Part shown: positions 33,824 to 41,986 of the stretch, piece after piece
How positions within the stretch are numbered: the first letter of the stretch is position 1
Layout of the letters: each line of letters begins with the position of its first letter
Source: Thermofilum sp.
GTDB taxonomy: Archaea > Thermoproteota > Thermoprotei > Thermofilales > Thermofilaceae
Direction: 5' to 3'
DNA length: 64,000 bases
NCBI GenBank assembly: GCA_038741495.1
Contig: JAVYKX010000002.1
Span: forward strand, 486,518-550,517
Translations under genes and position numbers: made by a program
Notes under the pieces: generated by a model
The model's database searches: none
Seen by the model: only the letters and a program-made list of their open reading frames with translations
What the model was told of the DNA's origin: nothing

Positions 33824-35155
33824 ATGTCTAGGGACTTCGAGCCCTACCCGGAGTTCCTCAAGCTAGGCTACGTCCCCGACCCTCGGAGCGAGGTTGTCGC
33901 CTCTTTCAGAGTGATGCCGGCCGAGGGCTTCACCGCTGAGGATGTGGCCGGCGGGATCGCCGCCGAGAGCAGTACGGGAACCTGGACGACGCTCTACACG
34001 TGGTACGATAAGGCGAGGCTGGAGACGCTGAAGGGTAAAGCCTACGAGATCAGGAGCCTGGGGGACGGTTCTTACCTTCTGAGAATCGCCTACCCTGTCG
34101 AGCTCTTCGAGGAGGGCAACATGCCGGGTTTTCTCGCCTCCGTCGCCGGCAACGTCTTCGGCATGCGGCGCGCGAAAAGCCTCCGCCTCGAGGACGTGTA
34201 CCTCCCGAAGAGCTTCCTCGAACACTTCAAAGGCCCGCTGAAAGGTCTCCGAGGAGTGCGGGAGGTCTTCCGCATCTGGGATAGGCCTATCGCGGGCACG
34301 GTGCCGAAGCCGAAAGTCGGGTACTCGCCGGAGGAGGTGGGCGTGCTCGCGCGCGAGATCCTGGCGGGGGGCCTCGACTTCGTGAAAGACGACGAGAACC
34401 TCACCAGCCCCAGCTTCTGCAGGTTCGAGGAAAGGGCGAGAGCCATCATGAAGGCTATCGACGCCGCTGAGAGCGAGACAGGTGAGAGGAAAGCTTGGCT
34501 CGCCAACATCACCGCGGATGTCCGCGAGATGGAGCGCAGGCTGAAGCTCGTCGCCGACTACGGCAACCCCTACGTGATGGTAGACGTGGTTGTCGCCGGC
34601 TGGTCCTCGCTCACCTACATCAGGGACCTAGCGGAGGAGCACGGCCTCGCAATCCACGCTCACAGAGCGATGCACGCTGCCTTCACGAGAAACCCTGCGC
34701 ACGGCATCTCGATGTTCACGCTCGCGAAGCTTTACCGCGTCATCGGAGTGGATCAGCTCCACGTGGGGACTCCGGAGGTCGGCAAGCTTGAGGCGAAAAC
34801 CGCAGACGTCGTGAGGTGCGCGAGAGTCCTGCGGGACGAGGTCTACGAGCCGGACCCCGAAGACCCCTTCAGAGTAGAGCAGCCGTTCCACCACGTTAAG
34901 CCAGCGCTCCCGGTCTCCTCGGGCGGTCTCCACCCCGGGACTCTGCCCGATGTTGTCAGGGTGATGGGCCGCGACGTAGTCATACAGGTCGGCGGGGGAG
35001 TCGTAGGCCACCCGGACGGCCCTAGAGCGGGTGCCGCGGCGGTGAGGCAGGCTCTCGAAGCAGTAGCGGCGGGCATACCCCTCAGCGAGTACGCGAGGGA
35101 GCACAGAGAGCTCGCTAGAGCGCTCGAAAAGTGGGGCTTCCTTAAGCCCGCCTGA
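33824..35155 (+). CDS. rbcL: Ribulose-1,5-bisphosphate carboxylase/oxygenase, form III
   Basis: 443 residues, the form III length. Catalytic elements intact: TVPKPKVG (about 159-166), the carbamylated Lys188 with metal ligands in GLDFVKDDENL, catalytic His280 in HAHRAMHAAFTRN, HVGTPEVGKLE, SSGGLHPG and VGGGVVGHPDG for phosphate binding. No small subunit gene, as expected for form III. Together with the R15P isomerase it turns ribose bisphosphate plus CO2 into two 3-phosphoglycerate. No phosphoribulokinase is seen, so a Calvin cycle is not implied. Confidence 0.95.
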   Translation: MSRDFEPYPEFLKLGYVPDPRSEVVASFRVMPAEGFTAEDVAGGIAAESSTGTWTTLYTWYDKARLETLKGKAYEIRSLGDGSYLLRIAYPVELFEEGNMPGFLASVAGNVFGMRRAKSLRLEDVYLPKSFLEHFKGPLKGLRGVREVFRIWDRPIAGTVPKPKVGYSPEEVGVLAREILAGGLDFVKDDENLTSPSFCRFEERARAIMKAIDAAESETGERKAWLANITADVREMERRLKLVADYGNPYVMVDVVVAGWSSLTYIRDLAEEHGLAIHAHRAMHAAFTRNPAHGISMFTLAKLYRVIGVDQLHVGTPEVGKLEAKTADVVRCARVLRDEVYEPDPEDPFRVEQPFHHVKPALPVSSGGLHPGTLPDVVRVMGRDVVIQVGGGVVGHPDGPRAGAAAVRQALEAVAAGIPLSEYAREHRELARALEKWGFLKPA

Positions 35156-35220
35156 GCCCCTCGGCAGAGCTCCGGCGAGCACAGCCCTTCGGCGGGCAGC
35201 GCGGGAAGCGTTTCAACCGC

Positions 35221-36591
35221 TTGCGCGACAAGCAGATAAGCTCCGCAGAGCCTTCCTGGCGCGTGGAGCTAGCTAGTAAAGCCCGGTGGGTAGCCGACTT
35301 CCTCTCACGCTTAATCCAGGTGGATACCACCAACCCTCCCGGGAACGAGACACCAGCTGCGAAGCTCGTGGCTGAAGAGCTCGAGGGCCTCGGGGTCGAG
35401 TACAAGCTGCTCGAGAGCGCTCCGGGCAGAGGCAACGTGGTAGCCTGGGCTGAGTCGCGGGAGCCGGGCCCCTCTCTGCTCCTCCTCTCCCATCTCGACG
35501 TTGTGCCCGCCAACCCTGAGGAGTGGAAGGTGGACCCGTTCTCGGGGGCCGTCAAGGATGGTTTCATCTGGGGTCGCGGAGCGCTGGACGACAAGCTCTC
35601 CGTCGCAGTGTTCCTCAGGGTTTTCGCCGACCTGGTGGAGTCGGGGAAGTTCAAGGGGAGGCTCATCTACGCGGCGACAGCGGACGAGGAGATGGGCGGT
35701 AGGATGGGCGCCGGCTGGCTTGTTGCTAACCACCCCGAGCTGGTGAGAGCGGATTACGTGCTCAACGAGGGAGGAGGCTTCGAGGTCCCCGGCAGGAGGA
35801 GCCTCTTCCTCGTCCAGACCGCAGAGAAGGGAGTGTACTGGTTTAGGCTGAAGTTCAAGGGGAGGCCTGGGCACGCTTCGATGCCGCGCTCCGGCGTCAA
35901 CGCTGTGCTGAAGGCGTCGGAGGCTGCGAGGAGGATAGCGGAAGGGAGCCCTCCGGTAGACCTCAAAGCCACGGTGAAGCTTTTCCTCCGGAGAACCCTG
36001 GAGTCTAGAGGGTTTCCCACACCGCTCGCGAAGCTGCTCTCCACGAAGCTTCTCGCACCTCTCGTCGTCGAGTTTTCCGGCGATGCGGCACCCATGATTG
36101 ATGCAATGGTCAGGAATACGCTCGCACCCACGGTTGTGAGGGGAGGGGATAAGGTGAACATCATCCCCTCATCCTGCGAGCTGAGCGTCGACTGCCGCCT
36201 CCTGCCCGGCTACGGCGAGGACTGGGTGCGCCGGCACCTTTCAGCTCTCCTAGAGGGGCTCGACTACGAGCTGGAGTTCATCCACAGGGATTCGGCGACC
36301 GAGTCGCCGGTCGAGACACCGCTCTACAAGGCTATCGAAGCCGCAGTAGCTTCCGAGGTCCCCGGTGCTCTGACAGCACCCTACATGTCTACCGGTGGCA
36401 CCGACTCGCGCTTCTTCAGGCTCTCGTTCGGCTCAGCCGCCTACGGCTTCGTCCCGCTGCGCAGCGACCTGCCTGTGAGCGAGATGCTGCGGCTGCCCCA
36501 CGGTGTCGACGAGCGAGTGTCGCTGAAGAACATCGAGTTCTGCTACCGCTTAACAAGCAAGACGCTCGAAGCCTTCTACTCGCCCCGCTGA
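35221..36591 (+). CDS. M20-family metallopeptidase / deacylase (ArgE/DapE-like)
   Basis: 456 residues. Zinc-site motifs: LLSHLDVVPA (His, Asp), WGRGALDDKLS, TADEEMGGRMG (Glu pair), TGGTDSRFF and the late His in RLPHGVDERVS. The dimerisation domain lies about 195-330 (GRPGHASMPRSGVNAV). Family members remove acyl or peptide groups from amino acids; the substrate is not evident. The start is uncertain: TTG at 35221 or GTG at 35263. Confidence 0.85.
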   Translation: MRDKQISSAEPSWRVELASKARWVADFLSRLIQVDTTNPPGNETPAAKLVAEELEGLGVEYKLLESAPGRGNVVAWAESREPGPSLLLLSHLDVVPANPEEWKVDPFSGAVKDGFIWGRGALDDKLSVAVFLRVFADLVESGKFKGRLIYAATADEEMGGRMGAGWLVANHPELVRADYVLNEGGGFEVPGRRSLFLVQTAEKGVYWFRLKFKGRPGHASMPRSGVNAVLKASEAARRIAEGSPPVDLKATVKLFLRRTLESRGFPTPLAKLLSTKLLAPLVVEFSGDAAPMIDAMVRNTLAPTVVRGGDKVNIIPSSCELSVDCRLLPGYGEDWVRRHLSALLEGLDYELEFIHRDSATESPVETPLYKAIEAAVASEVPGALTAPYMSTGGTDSRFFRLSFGSAAYGFVPLRSDLPVSEMLRLPHGVDERVSLKNIEFCYRLTSKTLEAFYSPR

Positions 36592-36635
36592 AGCGCGGGG
36601 GAAAGAGTTATAGCGCAGCTGTACGTGAGGGTAGA

Positions 36636-38057
36636 GTGCAGCGCAGGCTGCTAGCAGCAGTGCTCCTGCTGGTCGCGTACGCGCTCCTCACAGTCTACCT
36701 CGAGCTAGGTCTAGGCGTCTCGCGGCAGGAGGGCTACGTGGAATCCGGGGGCGCGTTTCTCCGCTACGTTGAGTGGAGGCCAGCCTCCGCTCCTAGGGGC
36801 GTTGCAGTCCTGTACCACGGCTTCGGGGGTAGCTCCGAGATGATGGGCTGGCTCGGGATGGAGCTCGCGCGCAACGGCTTTCACGTACTGGCTTTCGACA
36901 GCAGAGGGCACGGGAAGAGCTCTTCGAGCTTCAACATCACCGCCTCCACCCTCCTCAGCGACCTCGACGCGCTGCTCACAGCCGCGAACCTCAAGGGGGA
37001 GCCGCTGGTCCTGGTGGGCCACAGCATGGGCGGGGCAGCTGTCCAGACGATCGCGAGCAGGGGGGTGCCTGTCGAAGCCCTGGTGGTCATCGCTTCAAGG
37101 CCTGCTGCGGAGGCTCCCGCGAACCGCTCCCTGCTAGTTCTCGCAGGGCTAGACGAGATATTCCCACCGTCAGCCATCCAGCAACAGAGCCTGAGAGGCT
37201 GGGACTTGCTCGTGCTCCCGCTCGACGACCACCTCTCGGTGCTCTACAGCCCGGCAGCGGTGAACGGGATCCTCGAGTGGCTCCTCGGGAGCTACGCGTC
37301 CCTTGTAGGGGAGCGCCTCCTCGCCACTATTGCGCGCAGCGCCACCGCGCTCCTCCTGATGGTAGTGGCTTCCTCTCTACTGGCAGCCGGCAGCCCTGGA
37401 GGCACCTTTAAAGCGTCTTTCAAGCGCTGCGTTCTTCTCGCCGTGCTGCTCGCTCCGCTCGCCTTCCCCGCCTACCTGCTCCTCTCGAGAGCGGTTCCGG
37501 CGCCGGTTGCTGTATACATCCTCTCGGTGCTGTACACTCAAGCTGCCGGCGCGGCTATCGCTTCGAGGAAGAGCCTCGGAGAGCTTACCGGGAGCTCTCT
37601 ACTCATGACGCCCAGGGTCGCCGCGTCGAGCCTAGCTATGAGCGCTGCCGCCTACCTGCTCCTCCACGAAGCGCTTCAACCCTTCTTCAACGTGGAGCCC
37701 AGCCTCTACCGCGCACCGCTCACCCTCCTCCTCTTCCTCCTAGCTTTCCCGCAGGCGTTTGCCTTCGAAGCCTTCGCGAGGCCAAGCTTCACCGGGGGCT
37801 TCGCGGCACGCTTAGCCAAGTCTATAGCTCTACGCGCAGCAGGCTTCCTCGCGGCGTGGGCAGCAGCGGCAATCGCGCTCGGGCCGGCAGGCTTCTCAGG
37901 CTACCTCCTAGTGGTCACCATGGTGAGCTTGCTCCTCCTAGTGCCTATAGACGCCGCCGCGACATCGTGGGCTGCTCGGGGCTCGCCTCTCGGGAACGCG
38001 CTCTGGACCTCTCTAACCGTGTCGCTCCTCATCTCAGCAGTCACCCCGATCCTGTAG
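36636..38057 (+). CDS. Alpha/beta hydrolase with a polytopic C-terminal membrane domain
   Basis: 473 residues. An N-terminal signal-anchor (5-25), an alpha/beta hydrolase domain (about 35-225) with oxyanion HGFGGSS, nucleophile Ser130 in LVGHSMGGAAVQ, Asp in LAGLDEIFPP and His in LPLDDHLSV, then about seven membrane helices (from about 228). The hydrolase domain probably sits outside the cell, anchored by the membrane part. Substrate unknown; lipid, ester or peptide are possible. The fusion is unusual. GTG start. Confidence 0.75.
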   Translation: MQRRLLAAVLLLVAYALLTVYLELGLGVSRQEGYVESGGAFLRYVEWRPASAPRGVAVLYHGFGGSSEMMGWLGMELARNGFHVLAFDSRGHGKSSSSFNITASTLLSDLDALLTAANLKGEPLVLVGHSMGGAAVQTIASRGVPVEALVVIASRPAAEAPANRSLLVLAGLDEIFPPSAIQQQSLRGWDLLVLPLDDHLSVLYSPAAVNGILEWLLGSYASLVGERLLATIARSATALLLMVVASSLLAAGSPGGTFKASFKRCVLLAVLLAPLAFPAYLLLSRAVPAPVAVYILSVLYTQAAGAAIASRKSLGELTGSSLLMTPRVAASSLAMSAAAYLLLHEALQPFFNVEPSLYRAPLTLLLFLLAFPQAFAFEAFARPSFTGGFAARLAKSIALRAAGFLAAWAAAAIALGPAGFSGYLLVVTMVSLLLLVPIDAAATSWAARGSPLGNALWTSLTVSLLISAVTPIL

Positions 38058-38118
38058 AGGCGCAGCTTAATCCGGAAAAGTTTTTACAGGTAGTTCTCGA
38101 GAGGCGCTTGCTCGCCCG

Positions 38119-39663
38119 ATGACCAGCGACCTAGCCGCTGCAGCACGAGAAGGTGGCTTGCGCGCAGTCTCCCTCCTCGGCGGCCAAGCGGTCTCCTACC
38201 TCATCGCGGGGATCGGCTCGATCATCATCGCAAGGCTCCTAGGCCCCGAGGGCTACGGCCTGTACAGCCTCGCGCTCGCAGTGCCGACGCTGGTAGCGCT
38301 GTTCACCGACTTCGGAGTCTCCCAAGCGCTAGTGCGCTTAACTGCTCGAGAGCGCGGGAGCCCGGATCTCCCCGGCAAGGTTGCCTCAGCTCTACTGTTC
38401 GCGCTGTTTACAGCGCTGGCTGCAGCCTCCGCAGGGGTCCTGGCGGCCCCGCTCCTCTCGGAGATCGTCGTGAGGAGGAGCGCGGTGGCTTTCGCCGCAG
38501 CTGTAGGAATGGCGTACGTTGCTCTCAACAGCGTAGCTTTGGCCAGCTACTCAACCCTGCTGGGTCTCGGAGACGCTCGAGGGCTCGCGCTAGCCCCAGT
38601 AGCGCGCGAGACTGTGAAGACTCTAGCAGCTCCAGCTCTCATACTTCTCGGCCTCGGCTACCTGGGAGCTGTGGTCGGCCACGTTGCAGGCTACGCGGCC
38701 TTCGCCGCCTTCACGGTAGCGAGAGTGGTGAAGCAGCTAGGTGTGGCTAAACCCGCTGAGCCTGCTCAAGTGAGGCTGCTGCTCTCCTACGGCTTACCGC
38801 TCTACGCGGGGACCGTTGTCTCCACGCTCATTAGCACGTACCAGCTGTCAGTTCTAGCGTGGCTCGTGAGCGATGTTGAGATCGGCAACTTCCGGGCGGC
38901 TTCGAACTTCGCCGCCCTGCTCAGCGTCCTCTCAGCCCCGATAGCGTCCGCGCTCTTCCCGATGTTCTCCATGATCGACGGGCCAGAGACCGCGGCAGCG
39001 TTCCGCTACTCTGTGAGGTACACAGCCCTAGTCCTGGTGCCAGCCGGCGTGTTCACCGCTCTCGCAGCACCAGACCTCGTCCGCACCGTCTACGGGCGGG
39101 AGTACGCTCTCGCCCCCCTCTACCTCTCGCTCCAAGCCCTAGCGTACCTCTACGCTGGGCTGGGCTCCGCGGTCCTCGGGAGCTACTTCCAGGGGTTGGG
39201 GAAGCCTGAAGTGAACTTCAGGGCGGCGCTAGTATCGTCTGCAGTGATCCTAGTGCTCACACCTCCTCTAGCGGCAGCCTTCCGCGTTGCGGGAGCGGTC
39301 GCAGCTACCCTCGCTGCAGCTCTAGCATCGCTGCTGTACCTCCTCAGGGAGGCTGGGAAGCTTGGCGCGAAGCTCGACTTGAACTACTCGCGGCGAGTGT
39401 ACCTCGCCTCCCTCCTGGCGGGGCTGGCTCAGGCTCCTCTGCTGCTCCTCGAGCTGCACCCGCTGCCGAGGCTAGCTCTCTCGGCCGCAGTCTTCCTCGC
39501 AGCGTACCTCGCCTGCTGCGTACTAGTCAGGTGCTTAACGCTGGAGGACGTTGAGAGGCTGAAGAGCATCCTCGCCGTACCGCTCCTCAAGCCTCTCGTG
39601 GATAGCGCGGCGAGGCTAGCAGCGCGGTTCATCGCTTCCCTCGAGAGAAGCGGGAGCGGCTGA
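38119..39663 (+). CDS. Polysaccharide/lipid-linked oligosaccharide flippase (Wzx/MATE-like)
   Basis: 514 residues, about 12-14 membrane helices. The N-terminal motif GGQAVSYLIAGIGSIIIARL and LGPEGYGLYSLALAVPTLVA is typical of the Polysacc_synt/MviN-like flippases (LG-x-x-x-YG-x-Y). Such proteins move lipid-linked glycans across the membrane, consistent with the glycosyltransferase genes 4-10 kb downstream. ATG start. Confidence 0.85.
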   Translation: MTSDLAAAAREGGLRAVSLLGGQAVSYLIAGIGSIIIARLLGPEGYGLYSLALAVPTLVALFTDFGVSQALVRLTARERGSPDLPGKVASALLFALFTALAAASAGVLAAPLLSEIVVRRSAVAFAAAVGMAYVALNSVALASYSTLLGLGDARGLALAPVARETVKTLAAPALILLGLGYLGAVVGHVAGYAAFAAFTVARVVKQLGVAKPAEPAQVRLLLSYGLPLYAGTVVSTLISTYQLSVLAWLVSDVEIGNFRAASNFAALLSVLSAPIASALFPMFSMIDGPETAAAFRYSVRYTALVLVPAGVFTALAAPDLVRTVYGREYALAPLYLSLQALAYLYAGLGSAVLGSYFQGLGKPEVNFRAALVSSAVILVLTPPLAAAFRVAGAVAATLAAALASLLYLLREAGKLGAKLDLNYSRRVYLASLLAGLAQAPLLLLELHPLPRLALSAAVFLAAYLACCVLVRCLTLEDVERLKSILAVPLLKPLVDSAARLAARFIASLERSGSG

Positions 39664-39690
39664 CCTCCGGCCCGCAGCCGAAGCGAAGTA

Positions 39691-39701
39691 TTTTTATAAG
39701 G
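39691..39701 (+). promoter_or_regulatory. TATA element before the small membrane protein gene
   Basis: TTTTTATAAGG lies 20-30 bp before the ATG at 39721. Confidence 0.5.
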
Positions 39702-39720
39702 AGCGTGTCAAAGCGTCTCG

Positions 39721-40029
39721 ATGAACAGGGATCAAGCTATTGGAGCAGCGCTGATGGTGGGCTCTATCGCCGGTATAATCATCTACGGCTGGCTTCTCAC
39801 CTCCCCCTACAGCTTCTTCATACTTCAGCTCACGGCTTTCGTCGCTGTGGCCGGGGTTCTCGCGATACTAGCCTGGATCGGGTACACCCTAGCCACTACC
39901 CCGCCCCCGAAGCCCATCGAGGAGATAGAGAAGGAGATCGAGGAAGAGCTGAAGAAGCTGGAGGAGGAGGCGAAGAAGGAGGGGCAGGGGTGCTGCCAGG
40001 AGAGCCAGTCCGCGCAGCAAGCTGCGTGA
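39721..40029 (+). CDS. Small two-TM protein with charged helical tail (paralogue of 5013-5321)
   Basis: 102 residues: two membrane helices (about 5-28 and 34-58), then TTPPPKPIEEIEKEIEEELK and a charged helix ending in a Cys pair (GQGCCQESQ). Same length and layout as 5013-5321, with the recognisable core LTSP...F.LQLTA...WIGYTL. Predicted short cytoplasmic coiled tail. Function unknown. It has its own promoter and is followed by the UPF0173 gene on the same strand. Confidence 0.65.
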   Translation: MNRDQAIGAALMVGSIAGIIIYGWLLTSPYSFFILQLTAFVAVAGVLAILAWIGYTLATTPPPKPIEEIEKEIEEELKKLEEEAKKEGQGCCQESQSAQQAA

Positions 40030-40103
40030 AGGCGCTTTCACCCTAGCTTCTTCTTTTGCGCGAAAGGGGTAAATCGCCCCGCGCGCCCTCAGAAGTGGTC
40101 GTC

Positions 40104-40778
40104 ATGGGCTACGTGCGGTACCTGGGCCACGCGGCGTTTGAGATCTTCTTGAGCGGCAAGAGAGTTCTCGTCGACCCCTGGCTCACGAACCCTCTCTCGC
40201 CCGTTAAGCCCGGAGAGCTCACGGGCGTGGATATCATCGTGGTGACGCACGACCACGGGGACCACGTCGGCGAAGCAGCTGAAATCCTGAAGAGGAATCC
40301 CGGCTGCAGGCTCGTCGCGGTTTACGAGACCGCGGAGAGGATCGGCAGGGAGGCGCGCAGCGGGCAAGCGATTGGCGCGAACATCGGCGGAACCGTGAAG
40401 CTCGGCGAGGTCGAGGTCGTGCTGGTGCCCGCGGTGCACAGCTCCTCCACCGGCTCCCCGGCGGGGGCGGTGATCGTCGGGCGCGAGGGAGCGGTCTACC
40501 ACGCCGGCGACACGGGACTCACGATGGATATGAAGCTCGTCGGCGAGCTCTACTCGCCGCGCGTAGCTCTGCTACCTATCGGCGGCCACTTCACCATGGG
40601 GCCTAGAGAGGCTGCGAAAGCGGTGGAGCTCATCCAGCCTGAGATCGCGGTGCCGATGCACTACGGGACTTTCCCCGTGCTCTGGGGCAAGCCTGAGGAG
40701 TTCAAGAGGCTCGTCGAGGAGAGGGGCTTGAGGACCCGCGTGGTTGTGCTCAAGCCGGGGGAGAAGCTCGAGCTCTAA
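40104..40778 (+). CDS. UPF0173 metal-dependent hydrolase (beta-lactamase fold)
   Basis: 224 residues. Metal-binding motif VTHDHGDHVGEAAEIL (H-x-D/H-x-D-H) and later His residues in PAVHSS, YHAGDTGLTMDMK and VPMHYGTFP. The N-terminal YLGHAAFEI and VDPWLTNP fit UPF0173. Enzymes of this group hydrolyse unknown phosphodiesters or esters; a precise substrate cannot be given. The ATG at 40104 matches the family start; upstream in-frame codons look non-coding. Overlaps the convergent radical SAM gene by 4 bp. Confidence 0.88.
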   Translation: MGYVRYLGHAAFEIFLSGKRVLVDPWLTNPLSPVKPGELTGVDIIVVTHDHGDHVGEAAEILKRNPGCRLVAVYETAERIGREARSGQAIGANIGGTVKLGEVEVVLVPAVHSSSTGSPAGAVIVGREGAVYHAGDTGLTMDMKLVGELYSPRVALLPIGGHFTMGPREAAKAVELIQPEIAVPMHYGTFPVLWGKPEEFKRLVEERGLRTRVVVLKPGEKLEL

Positions 40779-41899
40779 ACCGGGTAGTCGTGCCTGGTTA
40801 GCAGCCAGGGGTTACCGATGTGAACGCTGGATAGCCCCTCCTCTCTCGCTGCTTTCAGGGCTTCGAGCGCGTGCCTCCTGCTCGTCGCGGGCAGGTCCCG
40901 CATCCGGAAGTCCGGGTGGAAGGCTAGCAGGGAGTAGGGGGTCTCGGGGTTCACCGAGGCGATGAACTTGGCGATCGCGCGCACCTCCTCCACGTCCACG
41001 TATCCCGGAACCAGCAGCGTGCTCGCGGTGAACAGCGGGACCTCCGGCCGCTCCCTCGCCAGCTCCATAGCGCGCTTCGCGTTCTCGAGCACTGCCCCCA
41101 CATCCCTCCCCGTCAGAGCCTTGTATATGCTGGGTGTCCACGCTTTCAAGTCGAACTTCACGATCCCCCCGCTCTCCAGGGAGGTTTTGAGCACTGCGCT
41201 GAACACGCGTGCACTGAAGTGCCCGTTAGACTCCCAACAAACCCTCATCACCCTCCCCTTGAACCTCTCTCTGAGCAGGCTGGCTACCCGGAGCGCGTGC
41301 GAAACCTGCGGCGAGGGGTCTCCGCCGAAAAAGCAGACGCAGGTGGTCGGCCTCCGCAGAGCAGCTTCGACGAGCTCTTCAGCGCTCACGCGGGGGCTGC
41401 GGCTAGATAGCAGCCGCCTGTAGAACCAGTTCTGGCAGAAGAGGCAGTTCGAGTTGCAAGCACCGTAGAACACCGCGAGGTTCGCGTAGCCGTCCTCGCA
41501 GCCCGGGCTCACCGCCCACTTCGGGTAGCCCAGCCCCGTAGCCCCCGGGCAGAACCAGAAGGCGACGCAGTTCGTCGGGTGGGGGTCGTAGTAGTACTCC
41601 AGGATCCCTGTGCGCGGCGCGCCAGCAAGGTTCACCAGCCTTCCCTCCTCGTTGCGCACGAGCCCGCAGTAGCCGACACCACCCTCCGGGATCTCGCAGC
41701 CCGCGTCGCATAGCCCGCACCTCAGCCCCTCCCTGCTCCTCGGCGGCTCTGGCGGAAGGCCTAGCCTGGCCCGCTCGGCCCTGTGAGCCTCCATAGCTAC
41801 TTCCACAGCCTTCGGGTCGCTCCTCAAGCACTCAGCGCACACCCCCAGCGCTGAAGAGATCAGCATGGAGCGGCGCCCGCAGACTTTACACTCCCCCAC
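40775..41899 (-). CDS. Radical SAM protein, AmmeMemoRadiSam/PflA-like, with N-terminal zinc-binding cysteines
   Basis: 374 residues. The N terminus has Cys clusters (CKVCGRRS, CAEC, LRCGLCDAGCEIPEGGVGYCG). The radical SAM cluster is ACNSNCLFCQN (C-x3-C-x2-C, about 150), followed by FFGGDPSPQ and WESNGHFS. The layout fits PFL-activating-like members of the AmmeMemoRadiSam group. They use SAM and a 4Fe-4S cluster for radical chemistry; the substrate is unknown. No AMMECR1 or Memo gene lies nearby in this window. Confidence 0.78.
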   Translation of the reverse strand: MGECKVCGRRSMLISSALGVCAECLRSDPKAVEVAMEAHRAERARLGLPPEPPRSREGLRCGLCDAGCEIPEGGVGYCGLVRNEEGRLVNLAGAPRTGILEYYYDPHPTNCVAFWFCPGATGLGYPKWAVSPGCEDGYANLAVFYGACNSNCLFCQNWFYRRLLSSRSPRVSAEELVEAALRRPTTCVCFFGGDPSPQVSHALRVASLLRERFKGRVMRVCWESNGHFSARVFSAVLKTSLESGGIVKFDLKAWTPSIYKALTGRDVGAVLENAKRAMELARERPEVPLFTASTLLVPGYVDVEEVRAIAKFIASVNPETPYSLLAFHPDFRMRDLPATSRRHALEALKAAREEGLSSVHIGNPWLLTRHDYPV

Positions 41900-41986
41900 C
41901 TCCAGCTCCGTAGCATCCCCGAAGAGCTCACCCTTAAAGCTGACCGTGCCTGGAGGCGCGGAGCTCCGCCGGCCGCCCCTAAGCCC

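Noticed and set aside
33824..35155. Calvin cycle
   Set aside because: RuBisCO is form III, and there is no phosphoribulokinase; the nearby R15P isomerase points to the ribose bisphosphate route.
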